64,000 nt of DNA from Tetracentron sinense (GCA_015143295.1 CM026554.1:30641531-30705530); one strand, 5' to 3'; shown: positions 43,411 through 56,416, numbered from the stretch's first letter. Notes: generated from the letters alone by a model not told the origin. Numbers and translations are program-made.

Positions 43411-44785
43411 AAGATTGGTGAGCAAGAGATGTGAATAAGGAGGGAGATATGGAGATGATGTTGCATATGTTCTTTAGAGTTAGATGGCTGAAGTAATCAT
43501 TGTCCTGATTGAGTGTATGTGTTGAGTCAAACTAAAGGGAAGTCATAGAACAAGGGAACTTGTTGACTGAGTAAAAAGTGACAGTCCGGCAACGGGTTAT
43601 GAAGATGTTGAGTTGGATGAATGATAAGGCCAAGAAAGATAGTTTTATTGTTGCACCCATATATCCCTCTTTACAGTTCTTGGATCTGTAAATGATACTC
43701 CCTTTGTGCTAGCAAATTTAGATATGAGGTGAAGTCATGGAGACGTATAATTCTTCCATATCCAATGGCTTTCTTTGTTGAGCTATTATACTAACCTACC
43801 ACCATGATAATAAGACATCAGTGCGAAATTCCAAATTTTGCAGGAGTTAAAACTTGGAGATCATGGACACTCAGCATAATATCATGGCATCCAAGCAAAA
43901 CAGCTCGAGTGATTTGCTCACTCCTTTTGGCTCAATTGGCTATTGGATATTTGAGGATGTGCAAGGGTGTGTTGCATATGGGTAATGTAGTTTGATTGCA
44001 CTTGATATGCCTTGGTACACTGATGATTTGTGATCCCTCATGCCAAGGGGTGATACTTTGTGGTCGAAGTGAGTATTTTTCTCTACTCATTTGTCTGGAA
44101 TCCAATGCTTTTACACCCCATGACCTCTACATACATAGTCACAAAGCCCATTACTGGTAGCCCGATTTTTGTCGTGAATGATTCACGGAGGGATGGTCCC
44201 AAAGCCATGTCGTGTCACCAAACCATGCCACTCATGTCAGACTGCATTTTGGAGAAAGGCCATACATACTTGTCACTGTATTTACTGGGTTTGATATTGG
44301 GTTAGAGATTTTATGCAGGTATTGGGTCACAGGCTTATTTGGTGATTTTTGTATTTGTAATCTCCATGTAGCAGAAGTCCCACTTCATTTTTTAATTTGG
44401 ACATAGTGACTAACATGATGAACCGTTCAAGTCTTGTGGTTTACATGTTTTGGTATATTTCTCTGCTAGTCTTTCCCAGAACTTGGTTTATGTCTGATAA
44501 AGGAGTTATAAATCGAGGTATTGATTTGCAATGGTGGTTTCAAGCATGAGTTTAGAAGTGGAGGAGTTTAATGAAAGGAACATTTAGACAAGTCCAAGTT
44601 TGTGATATGCTGGCATTGAAGGGGAAGACATAAAAGCCTACTAGTATGTTAAGAGGTGGTGTAAAGAGATTAGACTTGAGGGATATGAGCATGATCCACT
44701 AGTCTTACAAATGTTGGAATGTACATCATCATCAATGAGGAGTTAGCAATAAAGCTCCATGTGAATTTAGAAGCCTTTAAATTGT
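43411..44785 (+). other. Intergenic sequence, nothing recognised
   Basis: Several short open frames without family resemblance; no element ends found. Confidence 0.45.
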
Positions 44786-47070
44786 ACACAATGCAATTGG
44801 AGAAAGATGTGATCAACTAACCATGGAGGTTGGTAGTGATCGAAGTAAGATTCTCTCTCTATCTACTTTTTTTTTTTCAGAGTTAAATATATGAAATTTG
44901 TTAGGTATAAATGCATCATTGATATTTCTATTCATAGTAATTTGTTAGGTATCTATTATTTGTTGATTGATGTTTTATAAAGTAACTTAACCTCCTTCTC
45001 ATCTACAAGTTCCTCTATTGTAAGAACTTATCTTATGTCTTTTGTTAGTTGCAAAGAAAATTCATATCTTACATTTTTTTGTTTTTGAATGTTTTCTTAC
45101 TTATGTTTGCACCGCCCAGTCCCATGCCCAGACACTTACTATTCTACATTCCACACAACAAATAATAGGTAGTGACCATGAAACTCTTGATCTTGGGGAC
45201 ATTAAACAGAGTGGTTCTTAAGTTGATCGAGAAAAAGAGGAGAAAGAGACTTCCACAGTTTGGAATGAGTTTAAAGAGATAACATTAGCTGATGGGTCTC
45301 GGTGCATCAATTGTAAGGAAACACTTGATTAATATCGGAGGAACCACAACCCAACTTCATAGGCATTTAGAAAATAGTGAAAAGCGAGAACTCATTGAAA
45401 ATAAATAAAGGGTTGTCTTTCAACTCAGTATTAGCTACTTCTAAAACTTTTAGTCTCATTAACTATAAGTATAACAAAGATAGAGTGAGAGAAGCAATGA
45501 CACAAATGATTATTGTACATGAGTATCCTTACATGATTGTGGAGCATGAGTTCTTTAGCTAACTCTTGAAAGAACTCAACCTTTTTAAGAGAATATATCA
45601 CATGCTACTGCAAAAGAGAATGCCATGAAAATCTTTGAATTGGAGAAATAATTAAATAGTTGCTTGAGACCTTTTGATAGGATTAGTCTCACGATGAATA
45701 TGTGGATGTCAAATCAGACTCTTAGATATGTCTCTTACATGACATTGTCTTGATTTAGATTGGAATTTACATCACGTTATTGTAAACTTTTATGAAATAT
45801 CACATTGTCTTGATTTAGATTGGAATTTACATCACGTTATTGTAAAATTTTATGAAATATCACAGCCACACATCGGAATTGCTCTGCTAATGTAATTTAT
45901 CAGTGTTTTATTGATGGGGGTATTCAGAATAAGGTTTCTACAATAACGTGAGATAATGCATTGGTAAATGACGTGATTATGAGAATTCTCAAAGATAATG
46001 TTTAGATTAAAGGGTACACTACTTTTTTCAGGGAATATATTTCGTTGGCGATATTGTGCACTATTCTGAATCTCATATTCTAATATTTTTATGACAATAT
46101 ATTTTATTTATGATATTGTGCACTATTCTGAATCCTATATTCTAATATGGTCTTAGTGAGCTTCATAATGTGACTGAGCATTCGCATGAGTGTGAAGGTT
46201 ATAAAGCCTGTACTGTACCATCAAAGGTGCATAAGTTTAAGAAAATTGTGAAATAGTTGCAATTGCCTACTTTAAAGGGTTTGTCATTAGATGTTTTTAC
46301 TTGTTGGAATTCAAGATATCTTATGTTGGTGTCTGTTCTATTATAGAAAGATGTATTTCCTTGATACCAATGTCGTGATTTGAGTTATATGTGGTTGCCT
46401 TTTGAGGATGATTGAAAAAGAGCAGAGAAAGTTTGCCGATTTCTCAAAGAAATTTTGAATAAAAAGTTGATGAGTGAAAATGATTTTGAGTATACCATGA
46501 TTTTGAAAATAAAAGAAAAGTTTAATCAATGTTGAGGTTCATGTATTTTGGTTATGTTGATTGCTGTAATTTTTGATTCTCGATTCAAGATGGTGTTAGT
46601 GAAATTGTGTTTTTCCAAGATCTATACAATTAGTGTGGCTAACAGAGAAATAAGTTTTGTTTAAAAAGCCTTATATATTATTTTTAATGAGTATCAAGCT
46701 GTATACAACATGAAACATAACATACATAGAGATGCTTATATGGATAACTATTTATATAGCAATGCAGCTAGTAGTAGTGGCAAGGGAAAGACAAGAAGTC
46801 GAGTAATATTTAATCTTTTTGTGAAATAAATTGATAACATTCAACCATCTAAATCTAATTTCGATAAATATTTTGAGGAAGGAGTATTTATTTGTGATGA
46901 AGACTCAGATTCGAAGTTTGATGCTTTAAGTTGGTGAAAATAAGATACGCTAAGTATTGTGTTCTTTCAAACATTACATGTGAAATCTTGGCTATACATA
47001 TTAGTACAGTAGCTTTAGAGTTTGTCTTCAGTTGTGTGTTCATTAAGAAAATGATGATATAAAACTACCC
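44786..47070 (+). pseudogene. Decayed hAT transposase gene, left arm of an inverted pair
   Basis: A BED-type zinc finger is visible at about 45250-45400 (TVWNEFKEITLADGSRCINC, then HRHLE in a shifted frame). RISLTMNMWMSNQT-like and LDWNLHH-like core motifs lie near 45670-45870, and a hAT dimerisation motif VLSNITCEILAIHISTVALE near 46950-47040. Many stops and frameshifts. A 60-bp in-frame tandem duplication lies at 45742-45801 and 45802-45861. The first ~1.86 kb is repeated in inverted orientation at 47800-50260. Confidence 0.72.
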
Positions 47071-47799
47071 CCCCTCCTCTAGATAGTGCTCTTTTTCCTT
47101 TACCTCATGCAGTTATGCTATTTTTAAAAAGATATATTCAAATAATACGTTATGTAAGTCTTTTGTTACAATTGAATATTAAAATTCAATAGAAAAAGAT
47201 TAGAAGAAAGGTCACTGAGAAAGTTTAGCTGGCATGTGCAACAAGTATTACCACTAAAAAAACTGCAATCTTTTGCCCGTCTCTTCATCAAACTACAACT
47301 GAAAAGATACTATGAAGCTATTGTCCAAATGGATATTGCTAAGATTTCACATGTTGTCTTTGAAAGAAATCAATACTTGAGTGTATTTTGTGTTAACTAA
47401 TTCAAAACATTGAATCTATGTCTCCATCACAAATAAATATCCCCTCCTATATATATAAATGTATATCAAACTCCAATTTAGAAAGCTAAATGTTATCAGT
47501 TTCTTTCACAAAAACATTGAATCTATGTCTCCATCACAAATAAATATCCCCTCCTATATATATATGTATATCAAAATCCAATTTAGAAAGTTAAATGTTA
47601 TCAGTTTCTTTCACAAAAAAATGCTGCTTGACTTCTTGTTTTTCTATTGCTACGACCACTAGCTAATGTTATAAAAATAGCCACTCATGTGAACATCTCT
47701 ATAAATTTATGTTCTATGTTGCATGCAGCTTGATACTCTTAAGAATGACATTCAAGGCTTCCCGAAAGAAACTAATTTTTTTGCCAGGCTCACAAATTG
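47071..47799 (+). other. Spacer between hAT arms, with a 107-bp tandem duplication
   Basis: Direct duplication at 47406-47512 and 47513-47618 (AACATTGAATCTATGTCTCC, AAATATCCCCTCC, TTATCAGTTTCTTTCAC). No coding potential. Confidence 0.7.
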
Positions 47800-48212
47800 G
47801 CAAATTGGATAGATCGTGAAAAAATAAAATTTTATTAACACTATTTTGAATCGAGGATTGAAGATTGAAGCAATCAAAATAACCAAATGCACAACCCCCA
47901 ATATTGATCGAACTTTTCTTTCATTATTTCAAAGCCATGACAAAATCATTTACTCATCAACTTTTCATTTACAAGAATAAATTTGCATTTGAGTATTTCT
48001 GGCTTGAAAAAATATTTGAAATTTTATAAAACACTATAAAAAATTGACAAAGTTTCTCAACTCTTTTCCGGTCATCATCATAAGGCAATTACATATAATT
48101 TGAATCATGGCCTTGGTATCGAGGAAATACATATTTATATAACAACACATACTCCAACACAAGATATGTAGACTTCCAAAGAGTGAAAACATCAAACTTT
48201 GAAGTAGGCAAC

Positions 48213-48350
48213 TGGTAATAGTCTAGTGGTATTGTATCCCCTCCTTATGAGGGTGAATCTGGGATCAAGTCCCGCAAGGTGGGTGTTGTGATTTCCCCAC
48301 TCTTTGAGTTGGGCAAATACTAACCCTAGACTGTGCAAAAAAAAAAAAAA
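48213..48350 (+). mobile_element. tRNA-derived SINE with 11-bp target duplication
   Basis: A-box-like TAGTCTAGTGGTATTG near the start, B-box-like GGATCAAGTCCCG about 40 bases on, a unique 3' part, then (A)14. The target duplication AAGTAGGCAAC is at 48202-48212 and about 48349-48359. Inserted into the right hAT arm. A degraded relative may be at 55928-56045. Confidence 0.85.
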
Positions 48351-49184
48351 GTAGGCAACAGCAATTGTTGCATAATTTTTTTAAAACTTATGCAACTTTG
48401 ATGGTATAGACTTTATAAATTTTACTTATTCGAATGTTATTAATCACATTACGAAGCTTATTAAGTCCATCTTAGACAATGAGATTCAGAATATATGCAC
48501 AACATTGCATATGAAATTTATTCCCATAAAAAATTAACTCGCCCTATAATCTAAGGTTATTTTTGAGAGTTCTTACAATCACATCATTTTTATCTGACGT
48601 GATTGTAAATACCTTATCTTTAATACCCTAATCAATAAGACATGGATAAATTACATCAAATCCTATATGTGGAGGTAGTACAATCAATCAACAACATCAA
48701 TTTCTATATGTGGAGGTGGTACAATCAATAAGACATTGATAAATTACATTTGACAACATCAATTTCAACGTGTGGGGGTAATATTTCACAGAAGTTCAAA
48801 ATCAGCGATTCAAGTTCCAATCCGAATCAAGAAATTGTCATGTAAAAGATATGTATCCAAGAGTTTGATTTGACGTTTGCATGTCTATTAGATTAATCCT
48901 ATTAATAGTTTTGAAATAATTCTTTAATTTCTTTTTTTCAATTCAAAGATTTTCATGACATTCTCTTTTGCGATAAAACATGATAATGATATAGAAGATC
49001 TTCTCATGCTGCATGAGAGGTGGCAAGAGGTAGCTTTGCTCATGAGTTAACGGTCAAGCAAAAAAAGGAGGGCTGTGTTCTTTTAAGAGTTGATTAAAGA
49101 ACTCATGTTCCATAATCATGAAAGAATACTCATGTACAATAATCATCTTCGCCATTGCTTTTCTTACTCTATCTTTGCTAAGAC

Positions 49185-49570
49185 TTTTTTTTTGGTTCAA
49201 TGGGGGCAAAGGCCACAAAACTACAAAGGACAGAACCGAGGGGTGGTAGCCCCCATAACATCATTTCCAAGTAAAACCTTAAGACCATTAGGGGGATCTG
49301 CGAAAGTCATCAAGCCAATAGGAAGAGATAGCTCTTGATTGGCAAGCCAGTCCGTCGAGGAATTGCTTTCCCAGTACACATGTGTGTCACCCTGCATTTC
49401 TAGGATCTTCAAATAAAATTCTGACAGGCAGTGATTAAAGGACAATGAGGATCACGAACCATGGTTTCCTTCTTTAGGATCAAAGCAATGGAGTCTGTTT
49501 CAACAATTACCTTACGAACTAGGATATTGATAGCTCTAGAACTAGCTAATATTGACTGAAAGACAAAATC
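49185..49570 (-). mobile_element. LINE 3' fragment with RNase H-like domain
   Basis: The minus strand reads VIVETDSIALILKKETMVRDPHCP, then, in another frame, HVYWESNSSTDWLANQELSLP. This is the end of the RNase H-like domain found in some plant LINEs. The copied poly-A tail is the T-run at 49185-49193. One frameshift is visible near 49410. It lies inside the right hAT arm, so it is younger than the arm. Confidence 0.65.
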
Positions 49571-50260
49571 CTTTGTTTCTTTTCAATGAATTTCCACTCT
49601 CCATACTTTTAAGTGCACATGGAATGCGTGAGTTTAGAGCGTGTGTTAGTTACGTGACAACATTTTCACACAAAAAAAAGTGCATATGGAATTGGATTGT
49701 GGACCTTCAGTAAGTGTTTCTTTACAATGTATGCACCGAGCTCTCCTAAACCCATCAGCTAATGTTATCTTTTGACTCATTCCAAACTATGATAGTCCTC
49801 TTTTTGCCTTGATCAACTTAAGGACCATCTTCTTTGGTGTCCTCAAGATGGTCTACCTGTTGTATGGAATGTGGACTAGTAAATGATTGAGTCTAAAGTT
49901 GGGTACTGCAAACTTCTGTTAGAAAACATAAAAGAACTAAAAAAATATGGCTATTTCTTTAGCAACTAGCAAATGATATATGATTTTTAATTCTTACAAT
50001 AAAGGAACGTATAGATAAAAAAGAGGGTTAAGTTACTTTATAAACATCAATCAACAAATATAAATACCTAACAAATTAGTATAAATAGAAATATCAATGA
50101 TGTAATTATACCTCACAAATCCCACATTTAACCACAAAAGGAAAGAAAAAAACAAATGGAGAAGTTTAGTTGGATCACTACCAGCTTCCATGTTTAGTTG
50201 TTTTATACAATCAATTGCCCAATAACTTCTGTCATTAGAATCCATGATTCAGAGACAAGT

Positions 50261-50586
50261 TAAACTTGAATTTGAAATTAAAAAATTTAACAAAAAAAAG
50301 CTATAAGGTCTCGTTCTTTTGCGCCGGCACTCTACAAGTTTTTTCATTGGATAATATACATTTCTTTTGAGAACTAGATGTATTGCTTTTCATCTCTTGG
50401 GTTGCAAATCTCGTGAGATTTCAAATGCAGCAAGATGAATGATTTTAAATCTCATAAAAATTGGTAAGAGTTGAAATCTCATGATGGTATCTTGTTAGAA
50501 ACTTGACTCAAATTTCCTAACAACTACCATAACAAAGTGTAAAGTGCTGAGCTTAATAAGTCTCGGCAAAAGAACATACCCTAACC
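50261..50586 (+). other. Intergenic sequence, nothing recognised
   Basis: AT-rich; no element ends or coding region seen. Confidence 0.5.
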
Positions 50587-50744
50587 CTATGTTTGGTTAC
50601 CGAGAAAATAAGTGAAAACATGGAAAAGAAAAGAAAATTGGACAAAACACAACTAAAAATCATATTACAAATTCAGAATTTTCTTTTCCTTTCTTTTCTT
50701 TTCTTTTCTATGTTTTCACATATTTTCTCAACAACCAAACATAG
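50587..50744. mobile_element. MITE, TGTTTGGTT family (about 155 bp)
   Basis: Inverted ends CTATGTTTGGTTACCGAGAA and TTCTCAACAACCAAACATAG, with AAGTGAAAACATGGAAAAG mirrored by CTATGTTTTCACATA. It can fold into a long hairpin. Its family member at 56070-56191 has a clear 8-bp duplication; here none is clear. Confidence 0.7.
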
Positions 50745-51267
50745 CATAAAAGAAAGTGAAAGACTTGTGCCCATAAGATTCTTTTCCCCATCTCCTTTAC
50801 TCTACAAGTTAGTGGATATTATTTCAAATTAGAAAATAGATTAACTATAAACAGGAGCTTCGGTTGAACCGTCAACCGGAGCAACCCAAAATTTGCCTTG
50901 AGAAGTGGTAGTTGGGATTTTAAGAACACAAAGAAAGGTGTTTTTTAACTGTAATTTTTTTTTTTTTACATAAATACACCTTCCCAGTGCATTTATTGGG
51001 TTGCTCCCGTTGACTGTTCAACCAGAGCTCCTATTGATAGTTATTCTCACTAAAAATATTTTTATTTGGAATGATGCTCCATCGCTCACATGTAGCATGG
51101 AGGGTAGTAAGTGTACACAAAAAAGATGATGAAGGGGTAAATATCATAAAAGGCATTCAAAATCATATAAGACGTTACTTGGCTTATATTTCGAGAAAAC
51201 TAAGAGCAAAAAGAATAATGCTAGCTGTTAGTAATCCAAGTGTTGCCGGTCCTAAGTAACCCATACA
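50745..51267 (+). other. Intergenic sequence, nothing recognised
   Basis: AT-rich sequence with a short inverted pair GGAGC..TTGACTGTTCAACC around 50860-51030 that may mark another small element. Not resolved. Confidence 0.4.
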
Positions 51268-51275
51268 GTACTACT

Positions 51276-51763
51276 CTAGAAAGCACGGATACTTCAAATA
51301 GGTCCTCGTACCCGTATCGAATATGGATATGCCTCCGATATGGCTTAGACGTATCTAGTTAATTTAAAACAGTTTTTTATTTCGGATATGGCAGAGATAC
51401 GGCTCCGATACAGCATGGATACATACATGATTTTTTTTTTTTTGGAGACCCAGGAGTGTGACCCTATTTCTTTTGTTTTTGCATGGGCATGGTCTTCTTT
51501 ATATTTTGCTTAGTGGATGATAGGATGACTTTTTTTTTTGCTTAGTAGATGATGAGATGACCTAATTCTTTTACTTGCATGGACATGATCTTTTTTTTAT
51601 ATATAAACAGAATTGAATCAATGGTTATCTTATAACTATAATACAAAATATAGTATTATTATTATTATTATTTTAAATTACAGACGTATTCTGACCGTAC
51701 CCGTATCCTATTTTTCATATTGTCGTACCCGTTTCGTATCGTACCCGTATCCGTGCTTCCTAG
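51276..51763. mobile_element. CTAGGAAGCAC-family element (488 bp)
   Basis: Ends CTAGAAAGCACGGATAC and GTATCCGTGCTTCCTAG; flanks GTACTACT (51268-51275) and GTACTAGT (51764-51771) differ at one base of eight. CCCGTATC / GGATATGG words fill both ends. Longer relative of the 163-bp MITE at 18933-19095. Confidence 0.88.
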
Positions 51764-51771
51764 GTACTAGT

Positions 51772-52877
51772 AGTCATTAATTCACCGATTAGCTTCAAAT
51801 TCAACTTAAATAGTAACGGATGGTAATTCATGGGTGGTGCGCACACATCAAAGTTTAGTTGTAAACACTAAATAAAAAAAGTCCAATATTTGCTGAAATA
51901 CATCAGAGAGAAGTTAAAAATGACAATGATGCCCCCCTCATCCTCTGTCTCGTCTCTTAACCGTATTTTTGGTTTTGGATTTTTGTTTGATTCTTGATTT
52001 CGTTCATTTATTTTATGTTTTTTTTTTTTTTAGAAGAAGAGGACAAATGAGTGTTTAATGGTACAGATAAGGGTTTGGCTGAAGAAGAAGTGGGAAAATC
52101 GTCATTTTCATCTTGGTGTGTGAACTAATAAATATGATTTTTTAAATAATTTTAGTGTATATCAGCAATTATTGGTGTGACTGTAACACCACCCTAATTC
52201 ATCCACAGCTAGCTAATAGTACTTTGTTAGCGTGTCTCCAAGTGTACGATGATATGTTATGTTCCAACTTGTTCTGAACTCTAAATTGACAAGTTCATCA
52301 ATCATCAAGTACTTATTTACATATTCATCAAGTTAAATACTTATTTATAAATACGTTTGTTTGGTAAAATAAATAGATAATAAATAAAAGTGATTAAGAG
52401 CACAAAAAAGTATTTATAAATAAGTAGCTCCATACATACTTATTTTAAAAAAAGTACTTATTTTTAAAAAGTACTCATTTAGCTTTATAATAGTGTTGCC
52501 AAACACCATCAGGTTTTCTTTTGTATGATCCAAATTAAATGAGAAATCTACTTTCAGAATTTCAGGTTAGAACTTATTTGGACTAGCTTGTGGGGTCCAA
52601 TCAAAGTTTTGGATTTTTTCTATAGAAACCAAAAAAAATTAGTCCCAAATGCAAAGGCCGGAAAAACCTCTAAATCACAAGTTTGAGGCCAAATTCAGCT
52701 GCTTAGAGGCCGATCAAGTCACATTAATAAAAGTAGTTATATTTGGCACCATCAATGATACTTTGCCTTCATGGTTTGATTCTCATGCTGAAATTAGGCC
52801 CAAAGATTAAATTAAATTTGAAGCAATCCATTTCGATCTGCATACCTAGATTTATTTTTAAAGGCTATACTAATAAA
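51772..52877 (+). other. Intergenic sequence with AAGTACTTATTT repeats
   Basis: 52310-52490 has repeated AAGTACTTATTT / AAATAAGTA words and GTTTGTTTGGTAAA...TTGCCAAACACC near its ends, possibly a small MITE. Otherwise featureless. Confidence 0.35.
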
Positions 52878-53068
52878 TTTTTGTTTTTTTGTTTTTGTTT
52901 TTGGGAACGAGGCCTCTTAGAGCATCCGACTAAGTTCCTCGGGCCGTGCAGATCCCCTTATACTATACAACCAGGAATACGGGATAAATCCCGAAGGGAA
53001 AGGGACTCGAACTTAGGACCTCCGCTTCTTGAGGCCTGGTCTTGGCCACTAGTCCAATCTCATTGGAT
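52878..53068 (-). mobile_element. tRNA-derived SINE
   Basis: On the minus strand: A-box-like TGGACTAGTGGCC, B-box-like GTTCGAGTCCC about 35 bases later, and a 3' tail seen as the T/G-rich run at 52878-52902. No target duplication found, so ends are approximate. Confidence 0.6.
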
Positions 53069-55343
53069 CATTGACACAAAGAATTCTCCATAATAATTGT
53101 TATGTCCCAGAAATCAATACAATTCTTATCTTATAAATGCACAAATTTCTAGGCTTAGACCTTGAACAAATCCTAAGACTAAATGAAAATAATTCAAATT
53201 AATCCATTAAACAGAAGTGTATATTGAGTCACTAATATAAATCATCGACAATAACCAATAAAATAGATATTTTTCAATCTCAATTTAATACTCACCGAAA
53301 CAAATTCCTTTAACAACTCAATAAAAATCTAACTAAAACAAAGAGTTCCATGGACTAACTAAGCTCCTACTGACTTCTAATTTCCCCAGATCTCTCCTGA
53401 AAAGATAGAGTATAATAAGGGTGAGCACAATGACCCAACAAAAGAACACATCCAATAAGCAATAATTATATCATGACAGATGCAATAAATTATGCAACAA
53501 AATATTATAATATATACAATTTACTTATATACAAATTTCACAATTTATCGTTAATTCAATTATTGGTCACGGTCTCTTGTCCATAGGATTCAAACTGATA
53601 TCGTCTTACTGACATTCTTTTACTGGTAACACTAAGCTCATCCAGTCGGGTTCCCACAAAGTTCGCTATTCATTTATTTGATCTAACGAGTGTCTCATGC
53701 CATTAGTCAAATGGTCATTTGGTTTATCATTGATCTTTTAATACTAATCTTGGGATCACACTAAGTTTACCCAAATTTTCACTTTTGGGTTCTCATAAAG
53801 TTTACCCAAGGATTCTCTTTTGAGCATCGTACTAAAGTCCTCCCACAAGTGAAGCCCATTCAAGGTTGTTGGTCTTTTATTAAAATCTGGATTTATTAAA
53901 TGATATACAAGACAATATTCATAGATTAGACATGACATGTACATAAACAATTAATAAACAAAATAATAGGAAGAACATGCATGATTTCATCTCATAATTC
54001 ACAATAATTAAGAATATTAAATAATATATTCAATTAAAGTATCTTAGAAAAATTAATGTAAAAAATATATCTTTTCCCGTTTTTGATTTTCGACTAAGGT
54101 TTTGACTCATAAAACTATTGATTTTGGAAAATCTTTCTTCACGAAAGTTGCAGATCTTTTCGAGATCTTCGAAATGATGTTCTGTCGGACCAAAATCGGA
54201 CTTAATGTCATAAAATTATGACCTGTATACCGAAATTGGGTAAATTTCCTTTAAATTAATTTAATTCCAAAAAATTCACCAATTATAATCTCTTAGATTT
54301 TTCATATTTTCTTCCCTAAAATTCTGTTTTTCTCAATGATTTTCATCTCTAAATTCAATACATTATTTTTCTGACATTTAATTTGTTTACGCGTAATTAT
54401 AAATGTAAAATAAGAGTTGGAACAACAAGATTTAAATATCAAAATATACTAAGTTTAATTCCAGGATTTTAAGAATTACCTAAAACATTACTTAGAATTT
54501 TAAACTCTAATTTATAAGTTTTTAACATAAATCATCATTCCTATAAATCCAAAACATAATCAAAACCTAAAACTTATGTAGAGTGTTCACTTGCCTCAAC
54601 AATTTAATCTACCACGAGGAAGAACAAGCTTTGGAATCGCGATCTCCTTCCTTGAAAACTCTTCCAAACGTAAAAACTCTACTTTTCTTTTCTGTCACGT
54701 TCTATTCTCTAGAGATTGTGTTATGTGTATTCTAAAATTAGGTTTACCACTTTCTATTTATATTAACCCTATTATTTATTTACCAGAATACCATTAGTGA
54801 CTCTTGTTTGTCTACACTTTTAATTAAATCTTATTTAAGGTTATTCTGATTCCCTCATTTATTTTCACACTAGCTAATTAATTTCTAAGTCACTACAATA
54901 ATCCATTCATGCAACTATTCCTCTTGAACTCTAAACATAAAACATGGCTCCTATCCTCTGAAAAATAAAAATATAATAAAAAGAGGAGCAAAAGAGAGAA
55001 GCAATGACATACAATTGAAATTGAGATTTATGACACTTACATGTCAACAAGCTTCCTAAGACAAAGAGGTGATGTTATTCAAACTCCAAAAATGTCCTCT
55101 TTAGATGCTAATAATAAGGTCTTAAGCTCATCCCATAAATAAACTTGAAAATCCTCTGGAGTTCTAGAGAGAGAAAGTAATGAGAGTTCTACTTTGAAAA
55201 GTCCTCAAAATTAGTTAGATAATTTCCTCAAGTCTTTTAAAGTATGTAGTGTTAGAAACACCGAAATTCAGACTAGGGAGGGGCTTTATGAAAATTCAAA
55301 AGGAATAAGGAGTTATTAAAAGGGATTTCGAAATTTTGGATTT
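53069..55343 (+). other. Intergenic sequence, nothing recognised
   Basis: AT-rich, several short open frames without resemblance to known families, no paired termini found. Confidence 0.5.
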
Positions 55344-55509
55344 TTAGAAACTCTCGATAGCACCTGCTATCGACTGCTGAACTGCCGGATAGTGAATCCA
55401 ACAGTGTCAAACACCAAGTGGGGCCACCAAGTTTAATACATGTCAGCCATGGCACTATTTGATTCACTATTAGGCGGTTCTTCTCTTGATAGCACCTGAG
55501 AGTTTCTAA
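55344..55509. repeat. Imperfect inverted repeat, possible MITE or hairpin
   Basis: TTAGAAACTCTC at the left mirrors GAGAGTTTCTAA at the right. Further in, CCGGATAGTGAATCCAA mirrors TTTGATTCACTATTAGGCGG, and GATAGCACCTG occurs at both ends. No target duplication seen. Confidence 0.5.
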
Positions 55510-55927
55510 TCAATTTCCCAAAACAAAAATGTGGAAGAATAACTATTGATTTTTTTTTTTACAAAATCCTAATATTCAAAATAGAAACCCTTTAAGTGTC
55601 ATGTGTGACTCCATGATTGGTAGAAAAAATATTTTCTCATTTTAAAAGCTAGACTTTGAAATAAGCCCAATTATAATCAAATAGATTTTGTTTTAGCAAA
55701 AATAGATAAAACGAGATCTATTTTTAAATGTACAGATATTTTGGTAGATTTTTACTTAAGAGTAATTTTATAATTTCTTAAAAGTCAAGTTATTTTGGTG
55801 ATTTTTAGACATTCTCTAAAAATTCTCTGGTTCTCACATGAGGTCTTGTAGGTCCTACGGTGCCTACACACACACATATATATATATATGTTATAAAATT
55901 AATAGACTATTGTGATACATTTTAAGC
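55510..55927 (+). other. Intergenic sequence, nothing recognised
   Basis: AT-rich, with a short CA/TA microsatellite at about 55867-55889. Confidence 0.5.
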
Positions 55928-56045
55928 ATACTGATTAGTGTTATGCTGCCCACCCCTTAATAGGTTTTGTGATCAAGTCCCAGGAGGAAGAACTTCTAAT
56001 AGATTGGCAGTAATTGTCCCTTGGTAATGTGGCATTGGGCCCATT
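55928..56045 (+). mobile_element. Degraded SINE-like sequence
   Basis: TTAGTGTTATGCTGCCCACC followed by GTGATCAAGTCCCAGGAGG parallels the A- and B-box layout of the SINE at 48213-48350. Tail and target duplication are not clear. Confidence 0.35.
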
Positions 56046-56069
56046 CACTAACTAATGTAAATATGGGTA

Positions 56070-56191
56070 TGTTTGATTGTTGAGAAAATAGGTGAAAACA
56101 TAAAATAAGAAAATTAGATTTATAACACAGTTCTTAGTTGAGTTTTATCCGATTTTCTTTTCTTTTCACTTATTTTCTTGACAACCAAACA
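56070..56191. mobile_element. MITE, TGTTTGGTT family (122 bp)
   Basis: Ends TGTTTGATTGTTGAGAAAAT and ATTTTCTTGACAACCAAACA are inverted. A perfect 8-bp duplication TATGGGTA is at 56062-56069 and 56192-56199. Relative at 50587-50744. Confidence 0.88.
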
Positions 56192-56416
56192 TATGGGTAA
56201 ATGATGGCTCGACCCTTAGAAAATAAGTGTGAACCTAATATTAAGTTTCAAAATTATCTCTAAAATAAAAAAGTGAAATGGATTTCTTTTTGGAGTAACA
56301 AATTATTACATCACCTGAAGGATATGAGGTAATTTATTGATTTGAAAACATGTTAAGAGTATTTTCATAAGTTATCGACTTTTAAGGACATTAAAATAAT
56401 TAGCCCTATAAATACT

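Larger units (their letters stand above)
47800..50260 (-). pseudogene. Decayed hAT transposase gene, right arm of the inverted pair
   Basis: Minus-strand sequence matches 44786-46640. Near the arm's outer end, 50010-50120 mirrors 44880-45010 almost base for base. The BED-finger region is at about 49780-49700, and 47800-47920 mirrors 46540-46640. A SINE (48213-48350) and an RNase H-type LINE fragment (49185-49570) interrupt it; without them the arm is about 1.9 kb, like the left one. The dimerisation region is missing. Non-functional. Confidence 0.68.

Noticed and set aside
48230-48290. tRNA gene
   Set aside because: A- and B-box-like words are present, but no cloverleaf can be drawn. The poly-A tail and target duplication show a SINE.
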